NCBI GenBank assembly: GCA_963720375.1
Contig: CAVRFM010000016.1
Location: 1 to 54,217 of the forward strand
Length of the DNA: 54,217 nt
Reading direction: 5' to 3'
Source: JAPLHP01 sp963720375
Lineage (GTDB): Bacteria; Chloroflexota; Dehalococcoidia; UBA2247; RBG-13-53-26
The position numbers were made by a program, and so were the translations under genes. Position 1 is the first letter of the stretch, and each line of letters begins with the position of its first letter. The notes beneath the pieces were generated by a model that worked only from the letters and a program-made list of their open reading frames with translations, was not told the DNA's origin and searched no databases. Positions 24,262 to 34,060 of the stretch are shown piece after piece.

Positions 24262-24933
24262 TCACCTTGACTGCCCCAGAGCCTCCCTCCCCGCCTTGAG
24301 TATTAACGTCATCTCCACCATGCGCCTGGCCAAGGTATGGGCTGATTTCATGCCCACTTCATCCTTCAATACACCAAGTCTCTCCCGTGCATCAAATCTC
24401 CCCGTTCCGCCGTCGCTCGATAAACCAACAGCCCCAAACTGACAGAAGCCTTCGCCAGGGCTAACCACCACCATCCCCCACATAAGAAAAGGGGTGATCA
24501 CGCTAAGCAGGGTGGTTTCAGGACCAGCGTTTCTCATCCAAGCAACTGTCATAGCTCCACCCACCTTGCCTTTGAGCGCCCCGCGGTAGTGTTTGCCCAG
24601 AACAAGTGCCCGGAATCTGTCCAGGAAGGCAGCCATATATCCAGATAGTCGGCCAGCATAGGTCGGGGTTGCCAAGAGCAATGCATCAGCCTCAATCATC
24701 CTGGGATATATCTCCAGCATGTCATCCTGTAAAGCACAGAAACGGCCCTCTTCCTGCTTAGCAATGCACCAGTTGCAGTGCCGGCAATCACTAATGTGTT
24801 TACCCGCCAAGCGGATCAATTCCGTGCTCACATTGCCCAGGCCTTCAGCCGTCTTCAGAGCCTCACTAAGAAAGACCTCGGTATTACCCTCTTTAATGGG
24901 GCTACCACTTACGCCAAGAACGTTGATCTCCAT
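24262..24933 (-). CDS. Iron-sulfur flavoprotein (NADPH-dependent FMN reductase fold)
   Basis: A 223-residue flavodoxin-like protein. The FMN phosphate loop is SGSPIKEGNTE near residue 10. A compact Cys cluster, C-x2-C-x2-C-x8-C (CRHCNWCIAKQEEGRFC), near residue 50 would bind a 4Fe-4S cluster as in the archaeal and anaerobe Isf family. ATPTYAGRLSG near 90 contacts the flavin ring. Such proteins pass electrons between ferredoxin and small acceptors or reduce O2 and peroxide in anaerobes. It lies 83 bases beyond the phosphorylase gene on the same strand and convergent with serS; a role in glycogen metabolism is not implied. Confidence 0.85.
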   Translation of the reverse strand: MEINVLGVSGSPIKEGNTEVFLSEALKTAEGLGNVSTELIRLAGKHISDCRHCNWCIAKQEEGRFCALQDDMLEIYPRMIEADALLLATPTYAGRLSGYMAAFLDRFRALVLGKHYRGALKGKVGGAMTVAWMRNAGPETTLLSVITPFLMWGMVVVSPGEGFCQFGAVGLSSDGGTGRFDARERLGVLKDEVGMKSAHTLARRMVEMTLILKAGREALGQSR

Positions 24934-25016
24934 TCATCCTCCCAGACTATGGATGGTGGGTATCTTCACTCACCACATACACCTGGCTATACGCCTGACG
25001 GTGGATTGATCTCTAC

Positions 25017-27170
25017 CTACCCTTGCACCCTTCCCTTGCGGATTGCCTGTCTAGCAGCCGGACCCAAGAGCCGCTCACAGTACTCATTCATCATACGACG
25101 GGTACAGAAAGCAGGTGACACCGACCGGATAGCTTCCTTAACCATGCGTACCCACCCAACCGGCACACCTTTCCTGTCTCTTGTGTAAAACAGAGGGACT
25201 ATGTCCTTTTCCAGCAGGGAATAGATGGATTCAGCATCCATCTTATCCTCTTCATCCGGGTTCTCTGGCTTAACAATCTGACCAATGGCCCAACCATTGG
25301 CACCATTGTAGCCTTCGTCCCACCAACCATCGCGAACGCTCAGGTGCAGAACACCATTGAGACAAGCCTTCATACCACTGGTGCCACAAGCCTCATTCAG
25401 TCGCCGTGGTATATTGAGCCAGACGTCTACACCTTGTGTTAGGTAGTGGGCCATATGCATATCATAGTCCTCGACAAAGGCAATTCGGCCCATAAAATCC
25501 CGATCTGTGGCCGAAGAGAACACTTTCTGTACCAGATGTTTCGAGGGAGAATCAGCAGGATGGGACTTACCAGCAAAGACTATCTGGACCGGCCGCAAAG
25601 CATTCCTCACGATCTGCTTCAATCGATCGATATCATGGAAGATCAGCGCTGGCCGCTTATATTCAGCAAAGCGGCGCACAAACCCTATAGTTAATACATC
25701 CGGGTGAAGTAAAGCCCCTATAGCTACCAGATGTTGAGGTTCCACGTCACCTTTGGCCCAGGCTACCTGAGCTGATTCCAGTATGCCACCAATGAGCTTG
25801 TGTCTGAGGATACAACGCACCCTCCACAGCTCATCATCAGGTATATCCTTAACCCTCTCCCAGAGACTGACGTCATCATGTCTCTCCATCCAATCCTCGG
25901 CAAGATACTCCTCGTAGAGGTCGCCCATCTCCCCCGCAATCCAGGTAGGTACATGTACACCGTTGGTAACATACTCAATAGGCACATGCTCCTCTTCAAC
26001 CTCTGGCCAGAGGCCGTGCCACATCTTTCTTGCCACTCCAGCATGCAGTCGGCTCACCGCATTCCGATGATCAGCCGTTCTCATGGCAAGCACGGCCATG
26101 TTGTAGCCCTGATCATCCGGACCAAATTGCTGCCCCAACGCCAGGCACTCCTGTCGGCTGATCCCAAGGGATTCACAATATCTATCGAGATACTTCTCTA
26201 CAAGGTGTATGGAGAAAACATCCTGGCCTGCAGGTACAGGAGTATGAGTGGTAAAAACTGTCGTTGCGCGAACTCCCTGGACAGCATCAGTAAAAGACCT
26301 CCCCTTTTCAATCTCCTCCCTGATGCGCCCCAGCATCATAAAAGCTGTATGTCCTTCATTGGCATGCCAGATAGCTGGCTTAATACCCAGCGCCCGCAGG
26401 ACATGCACCCCACCCATGCCAAGGACTATCTCTTGCTGCAAGCGTACTTCCTGATCAGCAACATAGAGTCGGGCCGATAGCCTCCGCTGGTGCGGTTCAT
26501 TGTCTTCCACATTGGCATCCAGAAGATATACATTCACCCGACCCACCCGAACCTGCCACACAGCGATTAGCAAAGACCCCGAACCCAGATCAACCCTCAC
26601 CAGCAATCTTTGCCCATCAGAACCAAGAACGGGACTCACCGGTGCTTCATCAAAATCCAACTGCTTGTAGATTTCCTCCTGCATGCCAGCAGCCGAGATA
26701 TGCTGATGAAAATACCCCTGAGGGTACATGAAGCCAATGCACACAAATGGCAGCCCTATGTCACTAGCCTCCTTGCACGTATCGCCAGCCAAGACCCCCA
26801 GTCCACCGGCATAGATAGGTAGGGAATTGTGAATGGCGAATTCCATCGAAAAGTAAGCCACGGGGCCACTTAGCAGACGTGGGTAATGAGCACTGAACCA
26901 AGTGTCCTGTATGGACATCTCGGCGTCGAACTCAGCCATCACAGAATCATAAAGGTTGAGGAACTCGGGATCAGCAGCAACATGCTGTAATCTCTCTAGA
27001 CTGATGTCTCGAAGCTGCTTCACCGGGTTGTGCCCACTAACCTTCCACAGAACATAGTCCAGAGCCCGAAAAACGTCCCGCCCCCGATGGTGCCAGCTCC
27101 ACCACATATTATTGGCGAACTCTTCGAGTCTGCCTATACGTTCAGGGATCTTCCAGCGAAGGGTACTCAT
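25017..27170 (-). CDS. glgP: Alpha-glucan (maltodextrin/glycogen) phosphorylase, GT35
   Basis: A 717-residue GT35 enzyme that releases glucose-1-phosphate from alpha-1,4-glucans. The N-terminal DUF3417-type domain (residues 1-90, RIGRLEEFANNMWWSWHHRG) marks the short thermophile/archaeal-type form. The catalytic core has FSMEFAIHNSLPIYAGGLG, ANEGHTAFMMLGRI and the PLP-binding Lys in EACGTSGMKACLNGVLHLSV near residue 600. The C-terminus is complete. The gene is shorter than the E. coli-type enzymes (about 800 residues), as expected for this subgroup. It follows the GH57 gene in a probable operon and also has its own promoter. Confidence 0.93.
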   Translation of the reverse strand: MSTLRWKIPERIGRLEEFANNMWWSWHHRGRDVFRALDYVLWKVSGHNPVKQLRDISLERLQHVAADPEFLNLYDSVMAEFDAEMSIQDTWFSAHYPRLLSGPVAYFSMEFAIHNSLPIYAGGLGVLAGDTCKEASDIGLPFVCIGFMYPQGYFHQHISAAGMQEEIYKQLDFDEAPVSPVLGSDGQRLLVRVDLGSGSLLIAVWQVRVGRVNVYLLDANVEDNEPHQRRLSARLYVADQEVRLQQEIVLGMGGVHVLRALGIKPAIWHANEGHTAFMMLGRIREEIEKGRSFTDAVQGVRATTVFTTHTPVPAGQDVFSIHLVEKYLDRYCESLGISRQECLALGQQFGPDDQGYNMAVLAMRTADHRNAVSRLHAGVARKMWHGLWPEVEEEHVPIEYVTNGVHVPTWIAGEMGDLYEEYLAEDWMERHDDVSLWERVKDIPDDELWRVRCILRHKLIGGILESAQVAWAKGDVEPQHLVAIGALLHPDVLTIGFVRRFAEYKRPALIFHDIDRLKQIVRNALRPVQIVFAGKSHPADSPSKHLVQKVFSSATDRDFMGRIAFVEDYDMHMAHYLTQGVDVWLNIPRRLNEACGTSGMKACLNGVLHLSVRDGWWDEGYNGANGWAIGQIVKPENPDEEDKMDAESIYSLLEKDIVPLFYTRDRKGVPVGWVRMVKEAIRSVSPAFCTRRMMNEYCERLLGPAARQAIRKGRVQG

Positions 27171-27200
27171 GTGTGATTTCTGTCCTGGTATCTGGTCAGC

Positions 27201-27229
27201 ATTATAGGTAGAAGGAGATATGGCCGCAA
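27201..27229 (-). promoter_or_regulatory. Internal promoter for glgP
   Basis: On the minus strand TTGCGG (27224-27229) and TATAAT (27201-27206) are 17 bases apart, about 30 bases before the glgP ATG. Confidence 0.5.
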
Positions 27230-27322
27230 CCTTTCAAAACAAGAGATTCCAGCATACCAGAGAAAACTGTATCAACTGAGAACTTCAGGAGTCAAAAGGT
27301 GGAACCGTCTTGTTCACACACC

Positions 27323-28528
27323 CTACAGGTAGGCGTCCAGCGCTCGGATGAAGTTCTTGTATACCTGCTGTATCTCCCAGATGATGCCATAGGGCCCCAG
27401 CCGCCACCACTCCTTCGGTGTGAAGTAGGCCGATACCTCAGCCTCCGATCCGGAGCGGCCGAACCACTGGATGAGATGCAGGTTGTCGGACTGAGCCAGC
27501 CAGAGCGCCAGATCGATTATCTTCTGGTTCTTGGTCAGCAGAGCCTTGCTGTACGCCTGCATCATCAACTGGAATACCGCCTGCTGAGCCGAATTGCCCA
27601 GGAAGAATTCCATACCTCCCTGCCCCGCCCAGGTGGAGGGGAACGTTGACAAAGGCAGGTAGTGACTCTGCTCGCGGTACTGCGCTATCGCCTCGCTGGG
27701 GGTCAGCGTCCTCATCTTCCGCTTCACGAGCTCCCCGGGCAGACACCGCATGAAGTCAAATATTCCGGTATCCCGCGAATGATGTTCACCGAAGGTCTCG
27801 AAATCCCAGGCCAAGGTGACAAAATCACCCCACGCATCCCTCAGCCAGTGAGAATACCTGTCGGCCATCAAAGGATAACCCCACCACCCCTTATTGGAGA
27901 AGCGATAACCCACATCGTCACTCAGCTCATAGTGCCGCGGCAGCAGCATCAGACCCTTCCCTTTATGGTAAAGGTGGGTCGGCTCGCGCCACTCCATCAC
28001 CCAGGGCCGTCCGTCAAGAAAGGCGCCGCTGAAGCCAACGCTATCCAGAGCATGATAGATAGTATCGGACATAAGCATCTCTGTGGTGTCGGTCACCTCC
28101 GGCCTCTTGCCCATGACCTTCTCCAGGTGATCGCGGGACCAGGACATCCGCCTGGCGAAGGCAGGCACATCCAAGAGCGGCAGAAAGCTGTGGTAGGGCT
28201 CAACATTCACCAGTTCCACGGCAGGCTGGGCTACCAGCTCGCGGAAAAGCTCAAACAGCTTCCGATCCCAGGTCTCCGCCTGTCTGAGGAAGGATACCGA
28301 GAACCCTATCGAGAACTTCATCCCCTGTCTGGCAAAGTCAAGGAACATCTCAGCAGCCGGATAGTAGCACCAGGTCGCTACCTTGTGGAGATATGCCTCA
28401 TTCATTGCCTCATCGAAGAGACAATTCTCAATATCAGCAGGGGTGGCACCGGATGGAATAGGCTGTGCCGGAAGCTTCAGACGCCTAGGCTGGTGCACAA
28501 CAGCATAGATCACCAGATTTTCTGCCAT
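27323..28528 (-). CDS. Glycoside hydrolase family 57 protein
   Basis: A 401-residue GH57 protein acting on alpha-glucans. Family region 1 is VVHQPRRLK near residue 12. The putative nucleophile Glu is in TDTTEMLMSDTIYHA near residue 150, and the catalytic Asp in LAWDFETFGEHH near residue 245. A C-terminal helical segment completes the fold. Members are amylases, branching enzymes or 4-alpha-glucanotransferases; the short length fits the alpha-amylase-like subgroup, but specificity is open. It lies 15 bases after the glycosyltransferase gene and before glgP, so it probably works in storage-glucan turnover. Confidence 0.88.
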   Translation of the reverse strand: MAENLVIYAVVHQPRRLKLPAQPIPSGATPADIENCLFDEAMNEAYLHKVATWCYYPAAEMFLDFARQGMKFSIGFSVSFLRQAETWDRKLFELFRELVAQPAVELVNVEPYHSFLPLLDVPAFARRMSWSRDHLEKVMGKRPEVTDTTEMLMSDTIYHALDSVGFSGAFLDGRPWVMEWREPTHLYHKGKGLMLLPRHYELSDDVGYRFSNKGWWGYPLMADRYSHWLRDAWGDFVTLAWDFETFGEHHSRDTGIFDFMRCLPGELVKRKMRTLTPSEAIAQYREQSHYLPLSTFPSTWAGQGGMEFFLGNSAQQAVFQLMMQAYSKALLTKNQKIIDLALWLAQSDNLHLIQWFGRSGSEAEVSAYFTPKEWWRLGPYGIIWEIQQVYKNFIRALDAYL

Positions 28529-28543
28529 GCTCTCCCTAGCCTC

Positions 28544-29920
28544 TCACGCACCCTTCTTCAATGTTGCCGGCAGCAATTCAGCTGGCAGCCTGGGCGGCAT
28601 GGAGTCCGCCACACAGGGCGCAGGCTTCCCCTTGAGGGCGCCCTGCATCCTGGCCTGGTTCTCCAGCTTGGTGATCAGGTTCTGCACCGCTTCTTCCCAC
28701 GTGAATTGCGTAGCAGTATGTCTCGCGGCACGCCGCATCCTCTCACCCTCCTCAGGGTATTCCTGGAGATACAGCACGTGGTTCACAATCTCCATTGAGT
28801 CCGCTGTCTCCAGCACAAAGGAGTTTACGAAGGGGATCGCGTAATCCTCTCCGGTAGACCCCGTAAAGACAATCCCGCCGGCGGCCATTGCCTCCAGCCC
28901 AACCAGGCCAAACGGCTCGCGCCCGCTGTTAGCCAGCACGCCATCAGCCGCACAGTAGAGCACCTGCAGGAAGTCTGAAGGCAACTGAAATCTGATGTCA
29001 ATGATATCAGCGGGAGCGGCCTCCCGTAACGCAGCCATGTAAGCATCATAAGAACGCGTGCCTGTGGTCGTTTCTTTCCAAACAAGGCCTAGCGAACGAG
29101 CACTGTCAATTATCTCCTGACGGTGAGGCTCTATCCCACCTCTCGCTAGTAATGTGGTCTGGCAACCTCTCCCCTTCAGGCTGGCTGTCGCTTCCACAGC
29201 CTGGTGCCAGCGCTTATCAGGGTCCCAGCGGGCTACCTTGCACAGCAGGATCTCAGCACCAATTGCATTTCTAATCTGGCCGACCAGACTGGGCTCCACC
29301 TTATGAATTAAGCTCTTCGGTATGCCGTTTGGAATAACCAGTGGGTTCAGCCCCATACCCCACATGGTGTGCTTCATATACTTGCTTACTGTGGTGATGG
29401 TGGCAGTAAAGTTCAACCTGCCCCAGTTGATGCGATGGAAAGAGAAGGTGTTGTTCGCATTCCAGAACATCACCACTTTGTCCCGGAGGCCGTCGTGGTA
29501 GAGGACATCGCTGAGGCGACACATCACCTCCGCAGTATGCCACTCCTCTCCGAGGATAACAACCAGCTTGCCATCAGCCACCGCCGGCTTCACGATGCGG
29601 TCTTTGACAAACCAAGGGATGGAGTCATTGAAATCGTAGAGCTTCGCTTCCTCACCATCATAGACACCATTGGGATGATGCTGACTGATCCACTGGCCCC
29701 AGCGATGCAGGATCAGCTTATCATGGTATCTCCTCTCCTCTCCCGGGACATACGGATCGCCGATAAAGAAGAGATGTGTGGGAAAACCCATCATCGCCAG
29801 TGTCGCCGACAGGTTATTCACTCGGACCCCGAGCCCGCCTGCTATAGAATATGCATCTGGACCCTCAAATGAGAGGATCACAAACTCTGTATTCTTGGGA
29901 GTGATATTTGTCCGCACCAT
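28544..29920 (-). CDS. Glycogen-synthase-like glycosyltransferase
   Basis: A 458-residue retaining GT-B enzyme. The N-terminal SIAGGLGVRVNNLSATLAMM has the K/R-x-GG-L-like loop typical of glycogen/starch synthases. The C-terminal donor site has SGREPFGLVGLEAMAAGGIV, with the Glu-x7-Glu pattern near residue 350. It leads the set with the GH57 enzyme and glgP, so it probably elongates an alpha-1,4-glucan from a nucleotide sugar. Alternatively it is a trehalose- or sucrose-type synthase. Cytoplasmic. Confidence 0.8.
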   Translation of the reverse strand: MVRTNITPKNTEFVILSFEGPDAYSIAGGLGVRVNNLSATLAMMGFPTHLFFIGDPYVPGEERRYHDKLILHRWGQWISQHHPNGVYDGEEAKLYDFNDSIPWFVKDRIVKPAVADGKLVVILGEEWHTAEVMCRLSDVLYHDGLRDKVVMFWNANNTFSFHRINWGRLNFTATITTVSKYMKHTMWGMGLNPLVIPNGIPKSLIHKVEPSLVGQIRNAIGAEILLCKVARWDPDKRWHQAVEATASLKGRGCQTTLLARGGIEPHRQEIIDSARSLGLVWKETTTGTRSYDAYMAALREAAPADIIDIRFQLPSDFLQVLYCAADGVLANSGREPFGLVGLEAMAAGGIVFTGSTGEDYAIPFVNSFVLETADSMEIVNHVLYLQEYPEEGERMRRAARHTATQFTWEEAVQNLITKLENQARMQGALKGKPAPCVADSMPPRLPAELLPATLKKGA

Positions 29921-29951
29921 GACAGAATCTTATGCTCCAAAAACTTTACCT

Positions 29952-29960
29952 ATTGTAACA
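29952..29960 (-). promoter_or_regulatory. Possible extended -10 for the glycogen gene set
   Basis: On the minus strand TGTTACAAT forms a TGn-type extended -10, about 32 bases before the glycosyltransferase ATG. No good -35 box is visible. Confidence 0.3.
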
Positions 29961-30000
29961 CATTGGTCTTTCCCGAACCATTCCTCATCCGAGAAGCACC

Positions 30001-30025
30001 CGGATACCCGCTTCTGCGGGAATGT
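30001..30025. repeat. Short REP-like hairpin
   Basis: CCCGC-TTCT-GCGGG (30007-30020), followed by AATG, resembles the core of the common GGATTCCCGC...GCGGGAATG repeat. It lies in the 262-base spacer between the glycogen and polysaccharide blocks. Confidence 0.4.
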
Positions 30026-30134
30026 TGGGGTGGAACAGAAGATGTAAGAGAAAAGGCTTGAGAGTCTCGCGGCTCAATGTAAGGGTGACCGACACCCATA
30101 TAGAGGCAGGAACCCAGAATGATAGGATATGACA

Positions 30135-30154
30135 GTTCTCAACAGGTTGAGAAC
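30135..30154. terminator. Hairpin after the nucleotide-sugar dehydrogenase
   Basis: GTTCTCAA-CAGG-TTGAGAAC is a perfect 8-bp stem with a 4-base loop, 29 bases beyond the stop at 30183. It could end the long minus-strand polysaccharide transcript, though no T-run follows. Confidence 0.45.
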
Positions 30155-30182
30155 AAGCTACTGATGACAATACGAGTTGTGA

Positions 30183-31520
30183 TCAAACACCCATGACTTT
30201 GACGTAGTCTGTGGATTCATGTTTGGGTATTGAATCCTGACTCCAGAAGTCCAGGTGGCGCAGCACTCCCCTGGTATCTACCACCAGCTTTGACCACTGC
30301 ATTACCTTCACATAATCAACATTGGAATGATCAGTGATGATGGCCACACAGTCGCTTTCTCTCAATAGCGCCTTGGTCAAAGGCGCCGAGGCATATTTCC
30401 GTCCAGCAACTGTGATGGCTGGGACATGAGCATCATGATAAGTAACCTCAACACCTTTGTCAGCCAGCAGTTCTATCACCCGCAATGCCGGAGAGCTACG
30501 CACATCGCCCACATCCTTTTTATAGGCTACCCCCAGCAGTAGAACCCGAGAACCCTTGAGACTCTTCTGGTGTGTATTTAGGGCAGCACTGATCTTATCC
30601 ATCACCCAGTAGGGCATCCGTTCATTTATATTCCCAGCCAACTCTATGAACTGCGTATGAAAATCATATTCTCTAGCTTTCCATGAGAGAAAGAAAGGAT
30701 CTACAGGGATGCAATGCCCCCCCAAACCCGGTCCAGGATAGAAGGGCATGAAGCCAAAAGGTTTGGAGGAAGCTGCCTCAATAACCTCCCAGATATCAAT
30801 ATCCATTCTCTCACTGAGCATCATTAGCTCATTGATGAGAGCAATATTGACACAGCGAAAGATGTTCTCCAGGAGCTTGGCCATCTCGGCCACTCTGGGT
30901 GAGGATACCACCAGTACATGATCAATAAACTGCTCATAGAAAAGCTTACCCAACTCAGTGCACCTTGGAGTAACTCCACCCACCAGCTTAGGAATATCCC
31001 TCACACCATATCGCTTGCTTCCAGGATCTATCCTTTCCGGAGAAAAAATGAGATAGAAATCTTTCCCCACCCTCAGCCCCTCGCTCTCCAGTATTGGCAA
31101 AACAACCCCCTCAGTCGTGGTAGGGAAACTGGTACTCTCCACTGAGATCAGCTTATCCTTACCCAGGTATTTAGCCACGCTTCTGCAAGCCTCCTCGATA
31201 CAAGAGATATCAGGCTCCTTGGCCTTCGTCAAAGGAGTAGGGACACACATGATTACCACGTCCAGATCAGCTATAACGCCGCAGTCAGTTGTCGCCTTCA
31301 GTTGACCGTTGCTAACAAAGCCATTCAGTCTGTCCCGCGGCACGTCTTCAAGATAGCTCTGACCATTGTTGACTTTCCCGGCCCGCCTATCATCCTTCTC
31401 CAGGCCAATAACATGGAAGCCTGCCCTCGCAATTTCCAATGCCAATGGTAAACCCACGTAACCCAACCCCATTACTCCAACACGGCACTGCCTCGTTGCG
31501 ATTTTTTCAGCCAATGACAT
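30183..31520 (-). CDS. UDP-N-acetyl-sugar / UDP-glucose 6-dehydrogenase family
   Basis: A 445-residue nucleotide-sugar dehydrogenase that oxidises C6 to a uronic acid with two NAD+. The Rossmann motif is GVMGLGYVGLPLALEIARAG near residue 18. SPERIDPGSKRYGVRDIPK resembles the WbpA/TviB (UDP-HexNAc) branch. The catalytic Cys is in GPGLGGHCIPVDPFFLSWKA near residue 262. The start at 31520 is chosen for the AGGAGG seven bases upstream. It is the last gene of the polysaccharide locus and should supply a uronic or amino-uronic sugar. Confidence 0.9.
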   Translation of the reverse strand: MSLAEKIATRQCRVGVMGLGYVGLPLALEIARAGFHVIGLEKDDRRAGKVNNGQSYLEDVPRDRLNGFVSNGQLKATTDCGVIADLDVVIMCVPTPLTKAKEPDISCIEEACRSVAKYLGKDKLISVESTSFPTTTEGVVLPILESEGLRVGKDFYLIFSPERIDPGSKRYGVRDIPKLVGGVTPRCTELGKLFYEQFIDHVLVVSSPRVAEMAKLLENIFRCVNIALINELMMLSERMDIDIWEVIEAASSKPFGFMPFYPGPGLGGHCIPVDPFFLSWKAREYDFHTQFIELAGNINERMPYWVMDKISAALNTHQKSLKGSRVLLLGVAYKKDVGDVRSSPALRVIELLADKGVEVTYHDAHVPAITVAGRKYASAPLTKALLRESDCVAIITDHSNVDYVKVMQWSKLVVDTRGVLRHLDFWSQDSIPKHESTDYVKVMGV

Positions 31521-31592
31521 ATGAAACCTCCTACTCAATATGGGGTCGATGCACCCACCACACAACCACTGCTTACGCAGGAATTGACATTG

Positions 31593-32066
31593 CTACTGTC
31601 TCGATTCCAGCTTGCATGGGAATGCACAGCGAAGGCATAATGACTTCGGCCTAGCTGCCATCAGGCCATAGAGCCACCTCCCTTTGCTGCCCGCACACTG
31701 CAAAGCTATTAGCAGAGGAAAGCACAGCACCATTCCGACCATATCAGCCAGGATATCCCAGCCGGAGCAACTTCTGGTGGGTACGTAGGACTGATGCCAT
31801 TCGTCGCTCAGGGCATACAGCAAACCCACAATCATGGTTAGCGCGAAGGTGACTGCCAGCCCCCGCTGGTGTACCCTCTGAAAGAAAAAGAAAAGAAAGA
31901 AAGCCAGCACGAAATAAATCGCTGCATGGAGTATGTAGTCAGGTATGCCATGAGCTGACGGCATCTGAGATGCCGTCAGTGAAGAGAGATAGAAAATAAT
32001 GCTCATCCAGCCTAGAGCAGGAAGCGCATAGACTATCATCCTAATCTTCTCACTCCGGAACATCAC
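31593..32066 (-). CDS. VanZ-family membrane protein
   Basis: A 157-residue protein with four membrane helices and the VanZ signature between helices 3 and 4 (SDEWHQSYVPTRSCSGWDIL, then ADMVG). VanZ-like proteins accompany envelope and exopolysaccharide loci; their biochemistry is unclear. The last 25 residues (KSLCLRCAFPCKLESRQ and before) do not look like the family and are encoded partly by a GATTCCAGC/ATGGGAATG repeat near 31600-31625, so the true C-terminus may have been extended by an inserted repeat. It lies between the PglF-like gene and the dehydrogenase. Confidence 0.8.
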   Translation of the reverse strand: MMFRSEKIRMIVYALPALGWMSIIFYLSSLTASQMPSAHGIPDYILHAAIYFVLAFFLFFFFQRVHQRGLAVTFALTMIVGLLYALSDEWHQSYVPTRSCSGWDILADMVGMVLCFPLLIALQCAGSKGRWLYGLMAARPKSLCLRCAFPCKLESRQ

Positions 32067-32086
32067 CCTTTCCTATCTGCTATGCC

Positions 32087-34060
32087 TTACCCTGCGGTGA
32101 ACTCAGGCCTGTTACTTGTGGCGGTTTTTCTATGCTCATCCACCTTGGGGTTACCAGTCATCTCCGCATCCGCCGAATGTGCTGAAGATGGTAGAATCGC
32201 CTTCCTCACCTCATACGATTCCTGCGGCTGGTATGATGGTACTAGTTCCCTCAGTTTGCTCTTGACCCCCACCTTATCCCTCTTTACAGCCAGTTCTATC
32301 AGTCCATCCAAGCCCTTGGCCAGCCCGTTGGTACTCACCTCTAGAGGTCTAGCAATGGAAATCTTCTTCTCATAAGTACTGACCAACTCCTCCCCTGCAG
32401 CCAGCAACCCCTCATGAAGCTTCTCACCTGGCCTGACACCGATGTATCTGATCTCCACATCCCTCTCATTCAACCCGGACAACCTTGCCATCTCTCTGGC
32501 AAGATCCACAACTCTCACCGGCTTGCCCATATCCAGGATGAAAACCTCTCCCCCCATGCCCATCGCGCTGGCTCGAACAATCAACTGAGCGGCTTCAGAT
32601 ATGGTCATGAAATAGCGGGTCATTTGCGGATGGGTTACCGTAATCGGTCTGCCTTCGGCAATCTGTTTTTTAAACAATGGGACAACGCTACCGTTGCTTC
32701 CCAGTACGTTGCCAAATCTGACAATCATAAATCTAGTCTTATTCGAAGAGTTCCTCTCCTGAATCATTATCTCTCCCAGTCGCTTAGTGGCCCCCATAAC
32801 GCTGGAGGGGCTTACTGCCTTGTCAGTGGAGACAAACACAAACCTCTGCACACCATACTTCTCCGCAGCATCTGCCAGTACCCTGGTGCCCAGTGCATTA
32901 TTCAGCACCGCTTCGTCAGGATTGACTTCCATCAGTGGCACATGCTTATGAGCTGCGGCATGGAAAACCGTACCAGGGCGATAGTGCTCCATCACTTGAT
33001 TCACCTTGGCGGCATCCCGAATGCTGCCTATTATTGCTTCTACTCTCACTGCTGGGAAACGGCGACGCATTTCCAGGTCTATCTCATAGATGCTGTTCTC
33101 CGCCCAATCAAAAAGGATGATCAAGCCTGGCTTGAGAGGGGCTATCTGACGGCACAGCTCCGAGCCAATGGAACCACCGGCACCAGTTACCAGAACGCTC
33201 TCTCCGTTCAGGTAGAGACAGGTATGCTCCAAATCAAGGTGATTCTCCTCCCTGCCCAGAAGGTCTTCGATGCTCACCTCTCTTAAATGGCTGATGCTTA
33301 CATTCCCATCAATGATTTCTTTCAGTGAAGGAAGCGTTCTGAACCTGACCTCGCTGCTTTGACACTGTCTGACAATACGCTGCATAGCTGAGGCGGAAGC
33401 CGAAGGTATAGCAATGACAATCTCTTCTATGTTGTACCTCCGCACTATCCCAGGGATATCATCTATAGCCCCCAGTACCGGCGTCCGGTGCACCATTCGT
33501 CCCAGTTTCCTGGCATCGTCATCCACACACCCAATAGCTTGAAAGCTTGTCCCTTTGTCTATCTCACGGATTATCGACTCGGCAGCATTGCCAGCACCGA
33601 CAATCAACACTCTCTTCTTGTTATTCCGGTGCTCGTTGCCATTCCGTAATAAACCTACCTCCCCCTCCCGTATCAGCCTGATGGATAGGCGTTCCACCCC
33701 CACCACAACAGTCACCAGTAGCCAGTCCACTGCGAGCAGCGTCTCTGGAAAGGAATGCCAGCTGGCCAGCGATGTCACTGCTGCCAGCAGAATCGAAGAG
33801 AGAACGATGGCTATAGCCAGCCGCAGTGCCTCTCTAACTCCAAAGTAATACCACACCCCTTTATAGAGGCCGAGAAACCAGAAAGTTGTCATGCGGGCAG
33901 TGACACTTAGAGGTACCAGCCACCACAACCGCACTAGATTGGCAACTGCCTCAGAGGGAGGAAAACGCACCCAAAAGGCTCCAGTGGTAGCCGCAGCCAC
34001 TGATATCCCCTCAATGCCGCAGAGGGCATACATTCGTGTATCGCGCGCTGTGATTTTCAT
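32087..34060 (-). CDS. PglF/CapD-type membrane nucleotide-sugar 4,6-dehydratase
   Basis: A 657-residue inner-membrane protein. Four N-terminal helices (about residues 10-115) are followed by a first nucleotide-binding fold (VLIVGAGNAAESIIREIDKG near 150) and a C-terminal extended SDR domain (VLVTGAGGSIGSELCRQIAP near 305). The active-site region is FVFVSTDKAVSPSSVMGATK, typical of PglF/FlaA1/WbpM enzymes that make UDP-4-keto-6-deoxy-GlcNAc. The tail carries an extra 50 polar residues. With the aminotransferase, acetyltransferase and phosphoglycosyl transferase downstream it fits a UDP-diNAc-bacillosamine-type route. It diverges from the methyltransferase gene at 34426. Confidence 0.9.
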   Translation of the reverse strand: MKITARDTRMYALCGIEGISVAAATTGAFWVRFPPSEAVANLVRLWWLVPLSVTARMTTFWFLGLYKGVWYYFGVREALRLAIAIVLSSILLAAVTSLASWHSFPETLLAVDWLLVTVVVGVERLSIRLIREGEVGLLRNGNEHRNNKKRVLIVGAGNAAESIIREIDKGTSFQAIGCVDDDARKLGRMVHRTPVLGAIDDIPGIVRRYNIEEIVIAIPSASASAMQRIVRQCQSSEVRFRTLPSLKEIIDGNVSISHLREVSIEDLLGREENHLDLEHTCLYLNGESVLVTGAGGSIGSELCRQIAPLKPGLIILFDWAENSIYEIDLEMRRRFPAVRVEAIIGSIRDAAKVNQVMEHYRPGTVFHAAAHKHVPLMEVNPDEAVLNNALGTRVLADAAEKYGVQRFVFVSTDKAVSPSSVMGATKRLGEIMIQERNSSNKTRFMIVRFGNVLGSNGSVVPLFKKQIAEGRPITVTHPQMTRYFMTISEAAQLIVRASAMGMGGEVFILDMGKPVRVVDLAREMARLSGLNERDVEIRYIGVRPGEKLHEGLLAAGEELVSTYEKKISIARPLEVSTNGLAKGLDGLIELAVKRDKVGVKSKLRELVPSYQPQESYEVRKAILPSSAHSADAEMTGNPKVDEHRKTATSNRPEFTAG